Shown: in pieces, positions 18,402-27,754 of the stretch
Numbering within the stretch: position 1 is the stretch's first letter
Layout of the letters: each line of letters starts with the position of its first letter
NCBI RefSeq assembly: GCF_018257795.1
Contig: NZ_JAERJD010000004.1
Span: forward strand, 124,001 to 188,000
DNA from: Citrobacter sp. JGM124
GTDB taxonomy: Bacteria > Pseudomonadota > Gammaproteobacteria > Enterobacterales > Enterobacteriaceae
DNA length: 64,000 nt
Direction: 5' to 3'
The notes under the pieces: model-generated
The model's input: the letters and a program-made list of their open reading frames with translations, nothing else
Database searches by the model: none
Told to the model about the DNA's origin: nothing
Translations under genes and position numbers: made by a program

Positions 18402-19382
18402 ATGGCTGAAACCCTACTCAGCGTGAATCAACTGGTGGTGAGCTTTGCCACTCAGCAGGGGGTTATTTCACCGGTACGCAATGTCTCATTTGAGGTTAAT
18501 GCGCATGAAACCCTGGGCATCATTGGCGAGTCTGGCTGTGGTAAAAGCGTGACGGCACAAGCGTTAATGGGGCTGCTTCCTCCGCGTACGAGTCGTACTG
18601 ATGGGGAAGTGTTATTAGCAGGCAAGGCGCTGCATAAATTATCAACCAAAGCACGGCGTCAGTTAAGTGGCCGGGAAATGGCGATGGTTTTCCAGGACCC
18701 CCTTGCCAGCCTCAATCCGGTGATGACGATTGGCTACCAGCTGGATGAAAGTCTGAGGCTGCACACTGCCCTTAATCGCCAACAACGGCAAGAAAAAGTT
18801 CTTGATTTACTTGAACAAGTAGGAATACCCGACCCGGCACGCTGTGTCCGTTCATGGCCACATGAGCTTTCCGGAGGGATGCGCCAGAGAGTGATGATAG
18901 CCATGGCTGTTTCCACATCCCCGAAATTATTGATAGCCGATGAACCGACGACGGCACTGGATGCCACCATACAGGCACAGATCCTCTCTCTGTTGGATGA
19001 TATTAAGCAACAGACAGGAATGGGGATCATCATTATTACCCATGACCTGAGCGTCGTCGCCCGTCTATGCCAACGAGTCCTGGTGTTGTATGCCGGGCAA
19101 GTCGTTGAGGAAACAGATGTCTATACCCTGTTTGACCGTCCTCAGCACCCTTATACCCGCGCACTATTAGCGGCTCGGCCCTCCCTGCAAAATCAGCCGA
19201 AAACCACGCTGCCCGAGATCAAGGGGCAAGTACCTGCATTGAATAATTTACCCACGGGATGTGCTTATGCCGATCGTTGCCCATTAGCACAGGCGCGTTG
19301 TCGGGAACAGCAACCTGCACTCAGTGCTATTGGTCACCAAAATCATCTGGTTCGTTGCTGGCGCGTGGAGGAAGCATCCTAA
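18402..19382 (+). CDS. Peptide-type ABC transporter ATPase 1 (DppD-like)
   Basis: The protein has 326 residues. Walker A is GESGCGKSVTAQ, the Q-loop lies in MVFQDPLASLNPVM, the signature is LSGGMRQRVMIAMA, and Walker B is LLIADEPTTALD followed by the H-loop TH in IIITHDLSVVARL. The C-terminal oligopeptide-transporter extension has the cysteine cluster G-C-A-Y-A-D-R-C-P plus later cysteines (QARC and VRCW) that in DppD-type ATPases can bind an iron-sulfur cluster. Two bases separate it from permease 2. Confidence 0.9.
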   Translation: MAETLLSVNQLVVSFATQQGVISPVRNVSFEVNAHETLGIIGESGCGKSVTAQALMGLLPPRTSRTDGEVLLAGKALHKLSTKARRQLSGREMAMVFQDPLASLNPVMTIGYQLDESLRLHTALNRQQRQEKVLDLLEQVGIPDPARCVRSWPHELSGGMRQRVMIAMAVSTSPKLLIADEPTTALDATIQAQILSLLDDIKQQTGMGIIIITHDLSVVARLCQRVLVLYAGQVVEETDVYTLFDRPQHPYTRALLAARPSLQNQPKTTLPEIKGQVPALNNLPTGCAYADRCPLAQARCREQQPALSAIGHQNHLVRCWRVEEAS

Positions 19383-20173
19383 TGACAGTCCCGTTACTGA
19401 GAGTCAATAATCTGTCAAAAACATTTCATCGGCAGGGACAAGCCGTTCATGCGGTAGACAATGTCAGTTTTACGATTAATACCGGCGAGACTTGGGCCCT
19501 GGTGGGGGAGTCAGGAAGCGGTAAAAGCACGACTGGAAGACTGGTTCTGGGGCTGACGCCTTCATCTGAGGGAAGTATCCATTTTGATGGGCGTTTACTG
19601 ACAGGAAAAGGGAACGGGGCATGGAAATCAGTACGTCGGGATATGCAGATGATTTTTCAGGACCCATTATCCTCACTGGACCCGAAGCGTACGATTGGAT
19701 ACAGCCTGGCTGAACCATTAATTATTCATGGTATTGGCAACCGAAAATCACAGGTTGCTGAAATGCTGGAACAGGTTGGCCTGCGGCCCGAGGATGCGGG
19801 GCGCTATCCCCATGAGTTTTCTGGGGGACAACGCCAGAGGATAGGTATCGCCAGAGCGTTAATTTTAAAACCAAAGCTGATTATTTGCGATGAGCCCGTC
19901 TCTGCGCTGGATGTGTCTATCCAGTCACAAATACTGAATTTATTAATGTCATTACAGCGCGAATACGGTCTGACTTACCTCTTTATCTCCCATGACCTTA
20001 ATGTCGTGAGGCATATCGCTGATAAGGTGGGGGTGATGTATCGTGGCAATCTTGTGGAACAAGGGCCGCGTGAGGCTATCTTTACCCAACCCCGGCATGA
20101 TTATACGCGTTACTTACTTAATGCTGTGCTGCCAGAGAGTCCTGTCCCCCCAGGGGGGAGTGATATCGCCTGA
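19382..20173 (+). CDS. Peptide-type ABC transporter ATPase 2 (DppF-like)
   Basis: I choose the ATG at 19382, which shares one base with the stop of ATPase 1, giving 263 residues; the frame extension to 19259 lies inside the upstream gene. Walker A is GESGSGKSTTGR, the Q-loop lies in MIFQDPLSSLDP, the signature is FSGGQRQRIGIARA, and Walker B is LIICDEPVSALD. The terminal oligopeptide extension is short. It is the last gene of the eleven-gene + strand run and ends 51 bases before the convergent RpiR gene. Confidence 0.9.
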   Translation: MTVPLLRVNNLSKTFHRQGQAVHAVDNVSFTINTGETWALVGESGSGKSTTGRLVLGLTPSSEGSIHFDGRLLTGKGNGAWKSVRRDMQMIFQDPLSSLDPKRTIGYSLAEPLIIHGIGNRKSQVAEMLEQVGLRPEDAGRYPHEFSGGQRQRIGIARALILKPKLIICDEPVSALDVSIQSQILNLLMSLQREYGLTYLFISHDLNVVRHIADKVGVMYRGNLVEQGPREAIFTQPRHDYTRYLLNAVLPESPVPPGGSDIA

Positions 20174-20223
20174 ATATTTTAACTGGATGTTCATTTTACG
20201 GGGGCCCAGCCGGGAAGGGCGTC

Positions 20224-21117
20224 TTATTTTTTTTGCCCTGTCCGGCCAATACCGCGATAGAGATCGTTAATCCGTTTCACTGATTTAATTGAACGTTGTG
20301 GCGCAGTGGAAGCAACGGAGAGCACCATCATCTCAAGGCATACCAGTACCGCACTGTGCAGGGGCATTTTACCATTCTCACCACCACGGGGAACGTTGAT
20401 GACAATGTCAGCCTCTTTACTGAAACGTGACCCAAGGGCATTGGTCATTAAAATGATGGGTACACCTAAGCGTTTAGCTTCCCGTATGGTGGTGAGCCCC
20501 TCACGGTGTGCTGATTTCTGCGCCATCATGATAATCACATCTCCGCGTTGCATGGCAATGAGCTGTTCAGCCAGGTTGACTCCAGTACGATTAAAGGGCA
20601 CCGCAGGCAAACCAATCCGGCTAAACAGACGGGCGGAATACTCTGCCAGAACTCCGGAGGCGCCAATACCAAAAATACCCAACTGGCGCGCTTCAACTAA
20701 GAGAGCGACAGCTTGGGCAATGGCATAGCGATTACCCTGTGTGGAGAGCACCTCACAGGTATGCTGGTGGCCTTGCAGAACAAAATCAATGCTTGAATTG
20801 ACGTCGCAAGTCAGGGAGTTAACCGTGGTGACCATCTTCTCTTCTGAATTGATACCAGGACCAAACCATTGTTCTACCGTTTGTTTTAAATCACGTAGCC
20901 CGGCAAATCCTAATGCCTGAATAGTACGTACTACAGTGGCGTCTGATGTTTGAGTTGCGGCAGCAATTTCAATGGCAGTGAACTCCAGCACGACTTCTCG
21001 GTTCTCGTTAATATAACGGGCTACGGTTTGCATCCTGGGGGAAAGTGTGTGAGCACGGGCACGAAAACGATCCCCATAGACATCAATGCGATTTTTTACT
21101 TTCTTGGCTGTCAGCAT
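20224..21117 (-). CDS. MurR/RpiR-family regulator in the siderophore ABC operon
   Basis: The protein has 297 residues. The N-terminal ~80 form the RpiR helix-turn-helix (LSPRMQTVARYINENREVV, then TAIEIAAATQTSDATVVRTIQALGFAGLRDLK). Residues ~130-270 form a SIS domain (GIFGIGASGVLAEYSARLFSRIG, then GDVIIMMAQKSAHREGL and GVPIILMTNALGS). RpiR regulators usually bind phosphosugars, so its place as the last gene of an iron ABC operon, sharing one base with the binding-protein stop, is unusual. It could also control the neighbouring convergent sulfonate-type operon, whose last gene is 51 bases away. Confidence 0.88.
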   Translation of the reverse strand: MLTAKKVKNRIDVYGDRFRARAHTLSPRMQTVARYINENREVVLEFTAIEIAAATQTSDATVVRTIQALGFAGLRDLKQTVEQWFGPGINSEEKMVTTVNSLTCDVNSSIDFVLQGHQHTCEVLSTQGNRYAIAQAVALLVEARQLGIFGIGASGVLAEYSARLFSRIGLPAVPFNRTGVNLAEQLIAMQRGDVIIMMAQKSAHREGLTTIREAKRLGVPIILMTNALGSRFSKEADIVINVPRGGENGKMPLHSAVLVCLEMMVLSVASTAPQRSIKSVKRINDLYRGIGRTGQKK

Positions 21118-22067
21118 TACTCTTTCACCTGAGGCAGCAGTCGCCCGGCAATATGCGTTTGCACCTGAGCCGCCATCAGGCTCAGTGACGCAAAGGAGTT
21201 AGAAATGGCTTCTTCCCGGGAGAGTAAAATATAGTGTCCCCGCTGGCAGGCGGTTAAAAAGTCGCACCAGCCAGGTAGCACACTATCCATCGCCGCGATT
21301 TCATCCTGTGGTTTACCCCCGGTGTCTCCCCGCCAGGTTGAAAACACAAAATCAGCATCCATTTCTGGTAACCGTTCGGCACTCACATCAATACGTTTTC
21401 CATCGGGAATACTGTCAATAAGTGCCGGAAATTTGAAACCCGCATCACGCAGTACTCGCCCAAGAGAGTGATAGGTATGGAGCGCGTTAACTTTACCTTG
21501 ATTGGCCTGGATCACTACCACTGAGGTGTGTTCAGTATCGATGGTGCGTTTAATTTGCGCTATCTCCTCCTGATAGCGGCGCTCCAGAATAGCAAAACGA
21601 GCCTGGGTTCCCGTAAGCTGTGCCAGCTTGCGATAAATTTCTGGTGCCCCACCATCGAGGTGGTCGATACTGACCGTGGGCGCGATTTTTTCCAGTTGTT
21701 CCAGTGGGGTACTACGCCCCGGCTCGGTAATAATAAGGTCTGGTTTGGCTGCCACAATAGCCTCAATATCAATATCAGCAGTACCAATAAATTTGATATC
21801 GGAATTATTAAAATCGACACCTGTCAGTAAAGTGCCAGAGCGAATAAAGTGACTACCATCCGGACGTGTTCTGCCGTGACTGGCAACGGGGGGAATACCC
21901 AGTTCGATCAGGGGAATCGTGATATCAAGATCATGTAATGAAACAATGCGCTGGGGGTGTAACGGTACTTCCACCACGCGCCCGAGATCGTCAGTAAATA
22001 ACTGAGTAGTTTGTGCTGCCTGGACAGAGAAACCCGCCAGTAATAATAGTGATAAAAATAAACGCAT
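21117..22067 (-). CDS. Iron-siderophore ABC transporter substrate-binding protein
   Basis: The protein has 316 residues with a short signal peptide (ending V-Q-A-A). It is a helical-backbone (FhuD/FepB class) binding protein: QLFTDDLGRVVEVPLHPQRIVSLHDLD at the start, PDLIITEPGR, and a C-terminal half ending in the typical long helix (LMAAQVQTHIAGRLL). It delivers a ferric siderophore to the two permeases encoded just upstream. The siderophore class cannot be told. Sixteen bases separate it from the permease gene. Confidence 0.87.
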   Translation of the reverse strand: MRLFLSLLLLAGFSVQAAQTTQLFTDDLGRVVEVPLHPQRIVSLHDLDITIPLIELGIPPVASHGRTRPDGSHFIRSGTLLTGVDFNNSDIKFIGTADIDIEAIVAAKPDLIITEPGRSTPLEQLEKIAPTVSIDHLDGGAPEIYRKLAQLTGTQARFAILERRYQEEIAQIKRTIDTEHTSVVVIQANQGKVNALHTYHSLGRVLRDAGFKFPALIDSIPDGKRIDVSAERLPEMDADFVFSTWRGDTGGKPQDEIAAMDSVLPGWCDFLTACQRGHYILLSREEAISNSFASLSLMAAQVQTHIAGRLLPQVKE

Positions 22068-22082
22068 ACTGCCTCTTTAAAA

Positions 22083-23135
22083 TTACAAACGATCCCGACG
22101 ACGCCAGAGCAACAATAGAAAGAAAGGCCCCCCCACCAGGGCGATGACAATGCCAGCAGGGATCTGCAAGGGGGCAAAGGCCAGCCGGCCAAGGGTGTCA
22201 GTGACCAGTACCAACAGAGCCCCTAACAGGGCACTTCCCCACAATAGTGCCGTCTGCCCACCACGTAGCCAAAAACGTGCCATATGGGGTGCCATCAACC
22301 CGACAAATCCCAGGCTGCCGACACAAGAGACACTGGCAGCGGTCAGCAATACTGGCGCGATAAAGCGTAATAAGGCTAAGTGCGGCAGACGCACCCCTAA
22401 ACCCGTTGCGGTATGGTTACCCAGCAGGGCCACATCTGAAGCCCGGGTCGTGATGAATAACAGAACCGCGCCTGGTAACAGCCATACGAGAGCCACCAGT
22501 AACAAAGGCCAGGTGGCGGCCTGTAAGCTACCGGACATCCATATCAGTGCGGTCTGAACATTACGCACATCCGCCGTGGTCATAAAAATACCGATACCGG
22601 CGGCGAAAAACCATGAAACCCCAATACCGATCAGCACAAAGCGAGGGCGGGAAAAATCCCGCGCCAGTAGCACCACTAACAGCGCGACCAGGGTGCCCCC
22701 TATTACCCCAGCCAGGGGGCGCCATACCAGATTCAGTGTGGGGAATAGCAGAATAAGAGTGAGGATAACGACACTACAGCCCTCTTTTACGCCGATAAGC
22801 CCGGGATCTGCCAGGCCATTACGGGTAATAGATTGCATGGCAGCACCGGCAAGCCCTAACATTGCCCCACATAATAGCGCCATTAACAGGCGTGGCAGAC
22901 GGACATCCCAGACGACATAGTGCTGCTCTGGTGTCAGGGTCTGCGGATAAAACAGCGCCCGGCCAATGTCTGACGTTGGGATTGGCAGAGAGCCTTGTAA
23001 AATCCCAGAGACCAGCAAGCCACAGATGAGCAGCACGAGTACCAGACTGTAGATAAGGGTTCTTGGTCGTACAATACGTGAGAGGCGGCCCACGCGCACA
23101 GAACGTAGCCCGGCACGATGCATTGCGCGGCTCAT
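22083..23135 (-). CDS. Iron-siderophore ABC transporter permease (FecD/FepG type)
   Basis: The protein has 350 residues and about nine membrane helices. FecCD-family motifs are visible: WDVRLPRLLMALLCGAMLGLAGAAMQSITRNGLADPGLIGV, and CVGSLGFVGLMAPHMARFWLRG near the coupling helix, ending with IPAGIVIALVGGPFFLLLLWRR. It overlaps the upstream permease gene by four bases. The basic N-terminal extension before the first helix is rather long. Confidence 0.9.
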   Translation of the reverse strand: MSRAMHRAGLRSVRVGRLSRIVRPRTLIYSLVLVLLICGLLVSGILQGSLPIPTSDIGRALFYPQTLTPEQHYVVWDVRLPRLLMALLCGAMLGLAGAAMQSITRNGLADPGLIGVKEGCSVVILTLILLFPTLNLVWRPLAGVIGGTLVALLVVLLARDFSRPRFVLIGIGVSWFFAAGIGIFMTTADVRNVQTALIWMSGSLQAATWPLLLVALVWLLPGAVLLFITTRASDVALLGNHTATGLGVRLPHLALLRFIAPVLLTAASVSCVGSLGFVGLMAPHMARFWLRGGQTALLWGSALLGALLVLVTDTLGRLAFAPLQIPAGIVIALVGGPFFLLLLWRRRDRL

Positions 23136-24145
23136 TTTAAATACCTTGTAGCGATAAAGATAAACACCGGTGCGCCAACCAGGGCGGTCATAATGCCTGT
23201 TGCCAGCTCTTGAGGGGCCAGTAACAGGCGGGCAATAATATCGGCGAGTAACAAGATGATGGCGCCTAATAGCCCGGCCAGGGGGATCATCAAACGAATA
23301 TCATCCGTTACCAGACGACGAATGATATTGGGTACCAGTAAACCCATAAACCCCAGAGGTCCGACGATGGAAACGGCGACCCCACAAAGCAATGCAATGG
23401 ATATCATAGCGATAATACGAATCCGTAGTAGATTAACGCCCAGACCACGGGCCATATTATCGCCAAGAGCCAGAATATTCATTGATGGCCCAATGGATAC
23501 CGCCAGTATCATCCCCACAAACAACGGCATTAATGCACGGTGTACCATTTCCCAGCGTAGTCCGGCTAAATCCCCCACCAGCCAGGTGCGCATGGCCAGT
23601 AAGGTCTGTTCGTCAAGAATCAAAATTGCGGCGGTCAGGGAGGAGACCATGGCTGAAAGCGCAACGCCACAGAGCATGATTTTCAGTGGTGTTAATCCCC
23701 CTCGACCAGCAGAAGACAGGGCAAGCACGGCAGAAAACAACACCGCAGCCCCGGCAGCCGCAATGAATGACTGGCTGGCTGATGTGATACCCAATGCCGT
23801 ACATAAGACGACAGCAAAAGCAGCCCCAGCATTCAGCCCAAGAATATGGGGTTCACCGAGTGGATTACGTATCAAGGCCTGTAATAGCACCCCCGCGACA
23901 CCAAGGGCGGCGCCGACCAGTAAGGCCGCAGTGAGGCGTAGCAGTCGCAGGGAAATAATAATCCGGTGATCAAAGTTTTTGGCATCAAAATAGAATAACG
24001 CCTGAAGTACCGTGCGCGGACCAATGGTTCTGGCACCGATCCCGAGGTGCAATACCGCCAGTATTCCGAGCAAGAGCAATGCCACCGGTAATGCAAGGGT
24101 GAAGCGGCGGGGGCGATGACGGGCGAGCAGGCGTCGGGTCGTCAT
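23132..24145 (-). CDS. Iron-siderophore ABC transporter permease (FecC/FepD type)
   Basis: The protein has 337 residues. FecCD motifs: LRLLRLTAALLVGAALGVAGVLLQALIRNPLGEPHILGLNAGA, VGPLGFMGLLVPNIIRRLVT before the coupling region, and the ending ATGIMTALVGAPVFIFI. It overlaps the ATPase gene by four bases on one side and the second permease by four on the other, so all three are translationally coupled. Confidence 0.9.
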   Translation of the reverse strand: MTTRRLLARHRPRRFTLALPVALLLLGILAVLHLGIGARTIGPRTVLQALFYFDAKNFDHRIIISLRLLRLTAALLVGAALGVAGVLLQALIRNPLGEPHILGLNAGAAFAVVLCTALGITSASQSFIAAAGAAVLFSAVLALSSAGRGGLTPLKIMLCGVALSAMVSSLTAAILILDEQTLLAMRTWLVGDLAGLRWEMVHRALMPLFVGMILAVSIGPSMNILALGDNMARGLGVNLLRIRIIAMISIALLCGVAVSIVGPLGFMGLLVPNIIRRLVTDDIRLMIPLAGLLGAIILLLADIIARLLLAPQELATGIMTALVGAPVFIFIATRYLK

Positions 24146-24969
24146 TTATTGTGCCCGGCGCTGGCAGGAAAGGGCAGGAAAAAGGGTTTACCTGTTAGCG
24201 GGTTGATGGACATTTGAACATCAACATCGAACACGGCTTTAATCAACTCCGGGGTACAGTTTTCTCCGTCCTGAATAATGCCTTGCACCTTTCCCTGTTT
24301 GAGAAAGACCAGCATGTCGCCATAGTTAATCGCAAAATTAAGGTCATGGAGAACCACGACCACGGTACGGCCATGATGACGGGTCAGTGAGTGCAGCAGT
24401 TCGAGAATCTCCACCTGATATCGCAGGTCGAGAAATGTGGTGGGTTCATCCAGCAAGATAGTAGGGGTCTGCTGTGCCAGAGCCATGGCTATCCAGCAAC
24501 GCTGGCGCTGACCACCGGAAAGGCTGTCGACGGGCAAATGGGCGAATTCAGTCGTACCTGTTAACTGTAATGCCTGCTCTACCGCTTGTTCATCTTCATC
24601 ACTCCATTGCTGGAGAAAATTCTGCCAGGGAAAGCGCCCACGTGAGACCAGTTCAAACACGGTCAGCCCTTCCGGGACGAGCGGGGACTGAGGCAGAATA
24701 CCCAGCTGGCGTGAGACGGCCTTCGTGGGCTGCTGGTGAATCGCTTTACCGTCAAGCAACACGGTGCCATCAAGCGGTTTCAGCATTCGTGCGATGGTAC
24801 TCAGTAGTGTTGATTTACCACAGCCATTCGCCCCGACCAGTACCGTCATTTTTCCGTGTGGGATAGTCAGGCTGATATCTTCGACAATGGTATGGTGGCG
24901 ATAACCAGCAGAAAGTTTTTCCAGCTCAATCGCTATACTATAAGGGGTATTTTCCACATGCTCTGGCAT
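24142..24969 (-). CDS. Iron-siderophore ABC transporter ATPase (FecE/FepC type)
   Basis: The frame is open from 25062, but the first ~31 codons lie in a dispersed repeat, and the ATG at 24969 has a good AGGAG site, giving 275 residues. Walker A is GANGCGKST, the Q-loop is in LGILPQSPLVPEGLTV, the signature is LSGGQRQRCWIAMAL, Walker B is TILLDEPTTFLD, and the H-loop His is in VVLHDLNFAINYGD. It is the first gene of the five-gene minus-strand operon, and is divergent from the TonB receptor gene. Confidence 0.9.
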   Translation of the reverse strand: MPEHVENTPYSIAIELEKLSAGYRHHTIVEDISLTIPHGKMTVLVGANGCGKSTLLSTIARMLKPLDGTVLLDGKAIHQQPTKAVSRQLGILPQSPLVPEGLTVFELVSRGRFPWQNFLQQWSDEDEQAVEQALQLTGTTEFAHLPVDSLSGGQRQRCWIAMALAQQTPTILLDEPTTFLDLRYQVEILELLHSLTRHHGRTVVVVLHDLNFAINYGDMLVFLKQGKVQGIIQDGENCTPELIKAVFDVDVQMSINPLTGKPFFLPFPASAGHNK

Positions 24970-25020
24970 GTTCACTCCTGCGTTGCTGCCATATGAAAAA
25001 GCCAGCACTCGCCAATTTCT

Positions 25021-25111
25021 GTACGCATCATATTTCAAGTCGCCTGTGTTAGCCGCGTTCACTCACTCGAATCACTTGCTGCCTGCCTGCAACTTGAATG
25101 ATTTAGAATAC
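25021..25111. repeat. Dispersed intergenic repeat with imperfect inverted ends
   Basis: The left end (25021-25043) and the reverse complement of the right end (25089-25111) match in pattern: GTA...C, ATCAT/TTCAAGT.GC. The internal part contains a CACTCACTCGAATCACTT block. I remember similar elements as common intergenic repeats in Yersinia, Serratia and relatives. It sits just upstream of the ATPase start and explains the spurious N-terminal extension there. No second copy was noticed in the window. Confidence 0.5.
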
Positions 25112-25509
25112 AAATAAAAATAAAACTCATTCGCTTCCTTGATCTTGCTAAGTTAAGGCGTAGTAGTCAAGCATTTGTAGTCTGTAGTCAGGCTGTTTTC
25201 TACACAAAAAACCATGAGATGAACAATCTTGCTATTTTTTTGAAAATATTCATTTATTTCAATTGGTTGATTGTTTGTTTTCCGTAATAAATACAGGGTC
25301 TATTCAGGCGTTGTTACTGTAGTTTCTTTATTATTTTTTCATTTACTACTACAAACCCAGATGGTTGAATGATTCTCAATTACAAGTCTGGCGGCGTTTG
25401 TGGGTAAGAAATAAACACAATGGCATGCCAGGCTAGCAGGGCAGTAGCCAGGATAAACCTGTGCTCTTCCCATTTCTGGGCTGGGTATTTTTTGCGGAAT
25501 AAAGACAAG
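25112..25509. promoter_or_regulatory. Divergent promoter region of the siderophore locus
   Basis: This AT-rich spacer between the ABC operon (minus) and the receptor gene (plus) holds no gene. It contains a Fur-box-like site at 25367-25385, described separately. Promoters for both directions should lie here. Confidence 0.5.
25367..25385. promoter_or_regulatory. Fur-box-like operator
   Basis: The 16 bases AATGATTCTCAATTAC at 25368-25383 agree with the core of the Fur consensus (AATGATAATCATTATC) at most positions, including both AATGAT and TCA half-site elements. The site is about 125 bases before the receptor start, consistent with iron repression of the receptor and possibly of the divergent ABC operon. 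Confidence 0.5.
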
Positions 25510-27669
25510 ATGGCAAAGTTAACTCCTTATTTTTCAGGGATGAAAGGGCGGGCATTATTCTCCGCTCTGTTTTTAGGTGTCACGGTAATACCGGCAGCCA
25601 ATGCCGCGGAAACAGAGAAAGAAGCGGTGAATGAAGCTGACACCATTACTGTTATTGCTCATAGCGGTAGTGCGGATCAAGCCACGTCCGGTTATCAACC
25701 TCTGAACTCATCTACTGCAACGTTAACCAACATGCCATTGCTGGATATCCCGCAAGTCGTGAATACTGTCAGTGACAGAGTGCTGGAAGATCAGAATTCA
25801 ACCTCACTTGATGAAGCACTGTATAACGTCAGTAATATCGTACAGACCAATACCCTTGGCGGTACTCAGGATGCTTATGTGCGTCGTGGCTTTGGCTCTA
25901 ACCGTGATGGATCGGTGATGACTAACGGCCTTAAAACAGTACTACCACGCAGTTTTAATGCCGCAACATCACGTGTTGAAGTGCTGAAAGGCCCAGCCTC
26001 TACCCTGTACGGTATTCTTGACCCCGGTGGGCTGATCAATGTGGTAACTAAACGCCCGGAAAGAACCTTTGGAGGGTCCATTTCGGCGACTTCAAGCAGT
26101 TTTGGTGGCGGGAGTGGTAAATTTGACGTTACCGGGCCAATTGAAGGGACCCCTTTTGCTTTTCGGCTGATTGGTGAGCATCAGGATGAAGATTACTGGC
26201 GTGATTTTGGGAAAAACCGCAATACGTTTATCTCCCCATCTCTGACGTGGTTCGGTGAGAACAGTACTGTTAATGTGCTCTATATGCACCGTTCTTACAG
26301 CGCGCCATTTGATCGCGGGACTATTTTCGATCTCACCACTCAGCAGCCCGTTAATGTCGACCGTAAAACACGTTTTGATGAAAAGTATAATATCACTGAG
26401 GGTGAATCTGATTTAGCCCAGCTGAATAGTGAATACCGTTTTAATAGTGCCTGGACAGCAAAGTTTGACTATAGCTATAGCCAGGACAAATATAACGATA
26501 ATCAGGCCCGTGTCATGGCCTATGATGAAAAGACAGGTAATTTAACCCGTCGTGTGGATGCGACCCAAGGGTCGACCCAACGCATGCATGCCACTCGGGC
26601 TGACCTGCAGGGTAATGTAGTCATTGGCGGGTTTTATAATGAGATCCTGACGGGGGTTTCGTATGAATATTACGACCTGTTACGCACCGATATGATCCGT
26701 TGTAAGAACGTCCAGGGCTTTAATATTTATAACCCGGTCTATGGCACTATCGGCAAATGTACCAGTGTTGCAGCCTCAGACAGTGACCAGACCATTCAGC
26801 AAGAAAGTTATTCTGCTTATGCGCAGGATGCCCTCTATCTGACAGACCAATGGATTGCCGTCACCGGGATACGTTATCAATACTATACAGAACTCGCGGG
26901 TAAAGGTCGCCCGTTCAGAACCAACACTGACAGCACCGACAAACAGTGGGTGCCGAAATTTGGTCTGGTCTATAAGCTGACACCAAATGTATCGCTGTTT
27001 GGTAACGTATCACGTTCCTTTATGCCTCAATACTCCATTGCAAACTACATTGGTTCCTTGCCACCAGAAACGTCAACAGCCTATGAAGTGGGTGCCAAAT
27101 TTGATTTGTTCGATGGAGTGACAGCCAACTTATCAGTATTTGATATTGATAAACGCAATGTGCTCTATAACGACACCGTGAATGGTGAAACTGTGGCAAA
27201 AACGGCAGGACGGGTGCGTTCACAAGGGGTGGAGTTTGATATTGCCGGTTCGTTAACCACTAACACCAATATTATCGCCAGCTATGGCTATACGGCAGCA
27301 AAAGTGACGGAAGATCCGGACTACAAGGGTAAAGCACTGCCGAATGTGCCACGCCATACCGGTTCATTATTCCTGACCTACGATATTCAAAATGCCTTTA
27401 TGGGAAATACGTTGACTCTGGGCGCTGGCGGGCATGGTGTCAGCCGTCGTTCTGGTAATAACGAGGCTTCTTATCATCTGCCGGGATACCTTGTTGCTGA
27501 TGCTTTTGCCGCTTACAAAATGAAATTGAAGTATCCAGTCACATTGCAAATGAATGTTAAGAATCTGTTTGATAAGACCTATTATACTTCGTCTATTGCC
27601 AGTAATAACCTCTCTAACCAAATTGGTGATCCACGGGAAGTACAATTCACTGTTAAAATGGAGTTCTGA
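25510..27669 (+). CDS. TonB-dependent ferric-siderophore receptor
   Basis: I choose the ATG at 25510, which gives 719 residues with a signal peptide ending A-N-A-A; the frame extension to 25420 is not a plausible leader. The TonB box is D-T-I-T-V-I-A shortly after the signal. The plug domain shows QVVNTVSDRVLEDQ, QDAYVRRGFGSN and the VEVLKGPASTLYG block with DPGGLINVVTKRP. The 22-strand barrel ends with the typical aromatic terminus (QFTVKMEF). No N-terminal signalling domain is present, so it is a pure transporter. Substrate unknown; a hydroxamate such as ferrichrome or ferrioxamine is plausible from general likeness only. Confidence 0.9.
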   Translation: MAKLTPYFSGMKGRALFSALFLGVTVIPAANAAETEKEAVNEADTITVIAHSGSADQATSGYQPLNSSTATLTNMPLLDIPQVVNTVSDRVLEDQNSTSLDEALYNVSNIVQTNTLGGTQDAYVRRGFGSNRDGSVMTNGLKTVLPRSFNAATSRVEVLKGPASTLYGILDPGGLINVVTKRPERTFGGSISATSSSFGGGSGKFDVTGPIEGTPFAFRLIGEHQDEDYWRDFGKNRNTFISPSLTWFGENSTVNVLYMHRSYSAPFDRGTIFDLTTQQPVNVDRKTRFDEKYNITEGESDLAQLNSEYRFNSAWTAKFDYSYSQDKYNDNQARVMAYDEKTGNLTRRVDATQGSTQRMHATRADLQGNVVIGGFYNEILTGVSYEYYDLLRTDMIRCKNVQGFNIYNPVYGTIGKCTSVAASDSDQTIQQESYSAYAQDALYLTDQWIAVTGIRYQYYTELAGKGRPFRTNTDSTDKQWVPKFGLVYKLTPNVSLFGNVSRSFMPQYSIANYIGSLPPETSTAYEVGAKFDLFDGVTANLSVFDIDKRNVLYNDTVNGETVAKTAGRVRSQGVEFDIAGSLTTNTNIIASYGYTAAKVTEDPDYKGKALPNVPRHTGSLFLTYDIQNAFMGNTLTLGAGGHGVSRRSGNNEASYHLPGYLVADAFAAYKMKLKYPVTLQMNVKNLFDKTYYTSSIASNNLSNQIGDPREVQFTVKMEF

Positions 27670-27680
27670 TTCGGTTTGTG

Positions 27681-27708
27681 GCCCACCTGTCCTCAGGGAC
27701 GGGTGGGC
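27681..27708 (+). terminator. Intercistronic hairpin after the receptor gene
   Basis: The 12-bp stem (27681-27692 with 27697-27708, one G-T pair) has a TCAG tetraloop. It has no T-run, so it may stabilise the receptor message or lower expression of the phosphatase gene rather than terminate fully. Confidence 0.6.
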
Positions 27709-27754
27709 TGTAAATACAAGCCATGGGAAAACACATAAAAGGAAAAAGATCATC

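Noticed and set aside
22144-22557. A 137-residue + strand frame opposite the second permease gene
   Set aside because: Complement of membrane-protein codons; the minus-strand FecCD protein is certain.
23256-23969. A 237-residue + strand frame opposite the permease gene
   Set aside because: It is antisense to a clear FecCD permease and has the Arg/Pro/Thr-rich composition expected from the complement of membrane-helix codons.
24970-25062. N-terminal extension of the siderophore ATPase
   Set aside because: The extension lies largely in a dispersed repeat, and the internal ATG at 24969 has a good ribosome site and family-like start.
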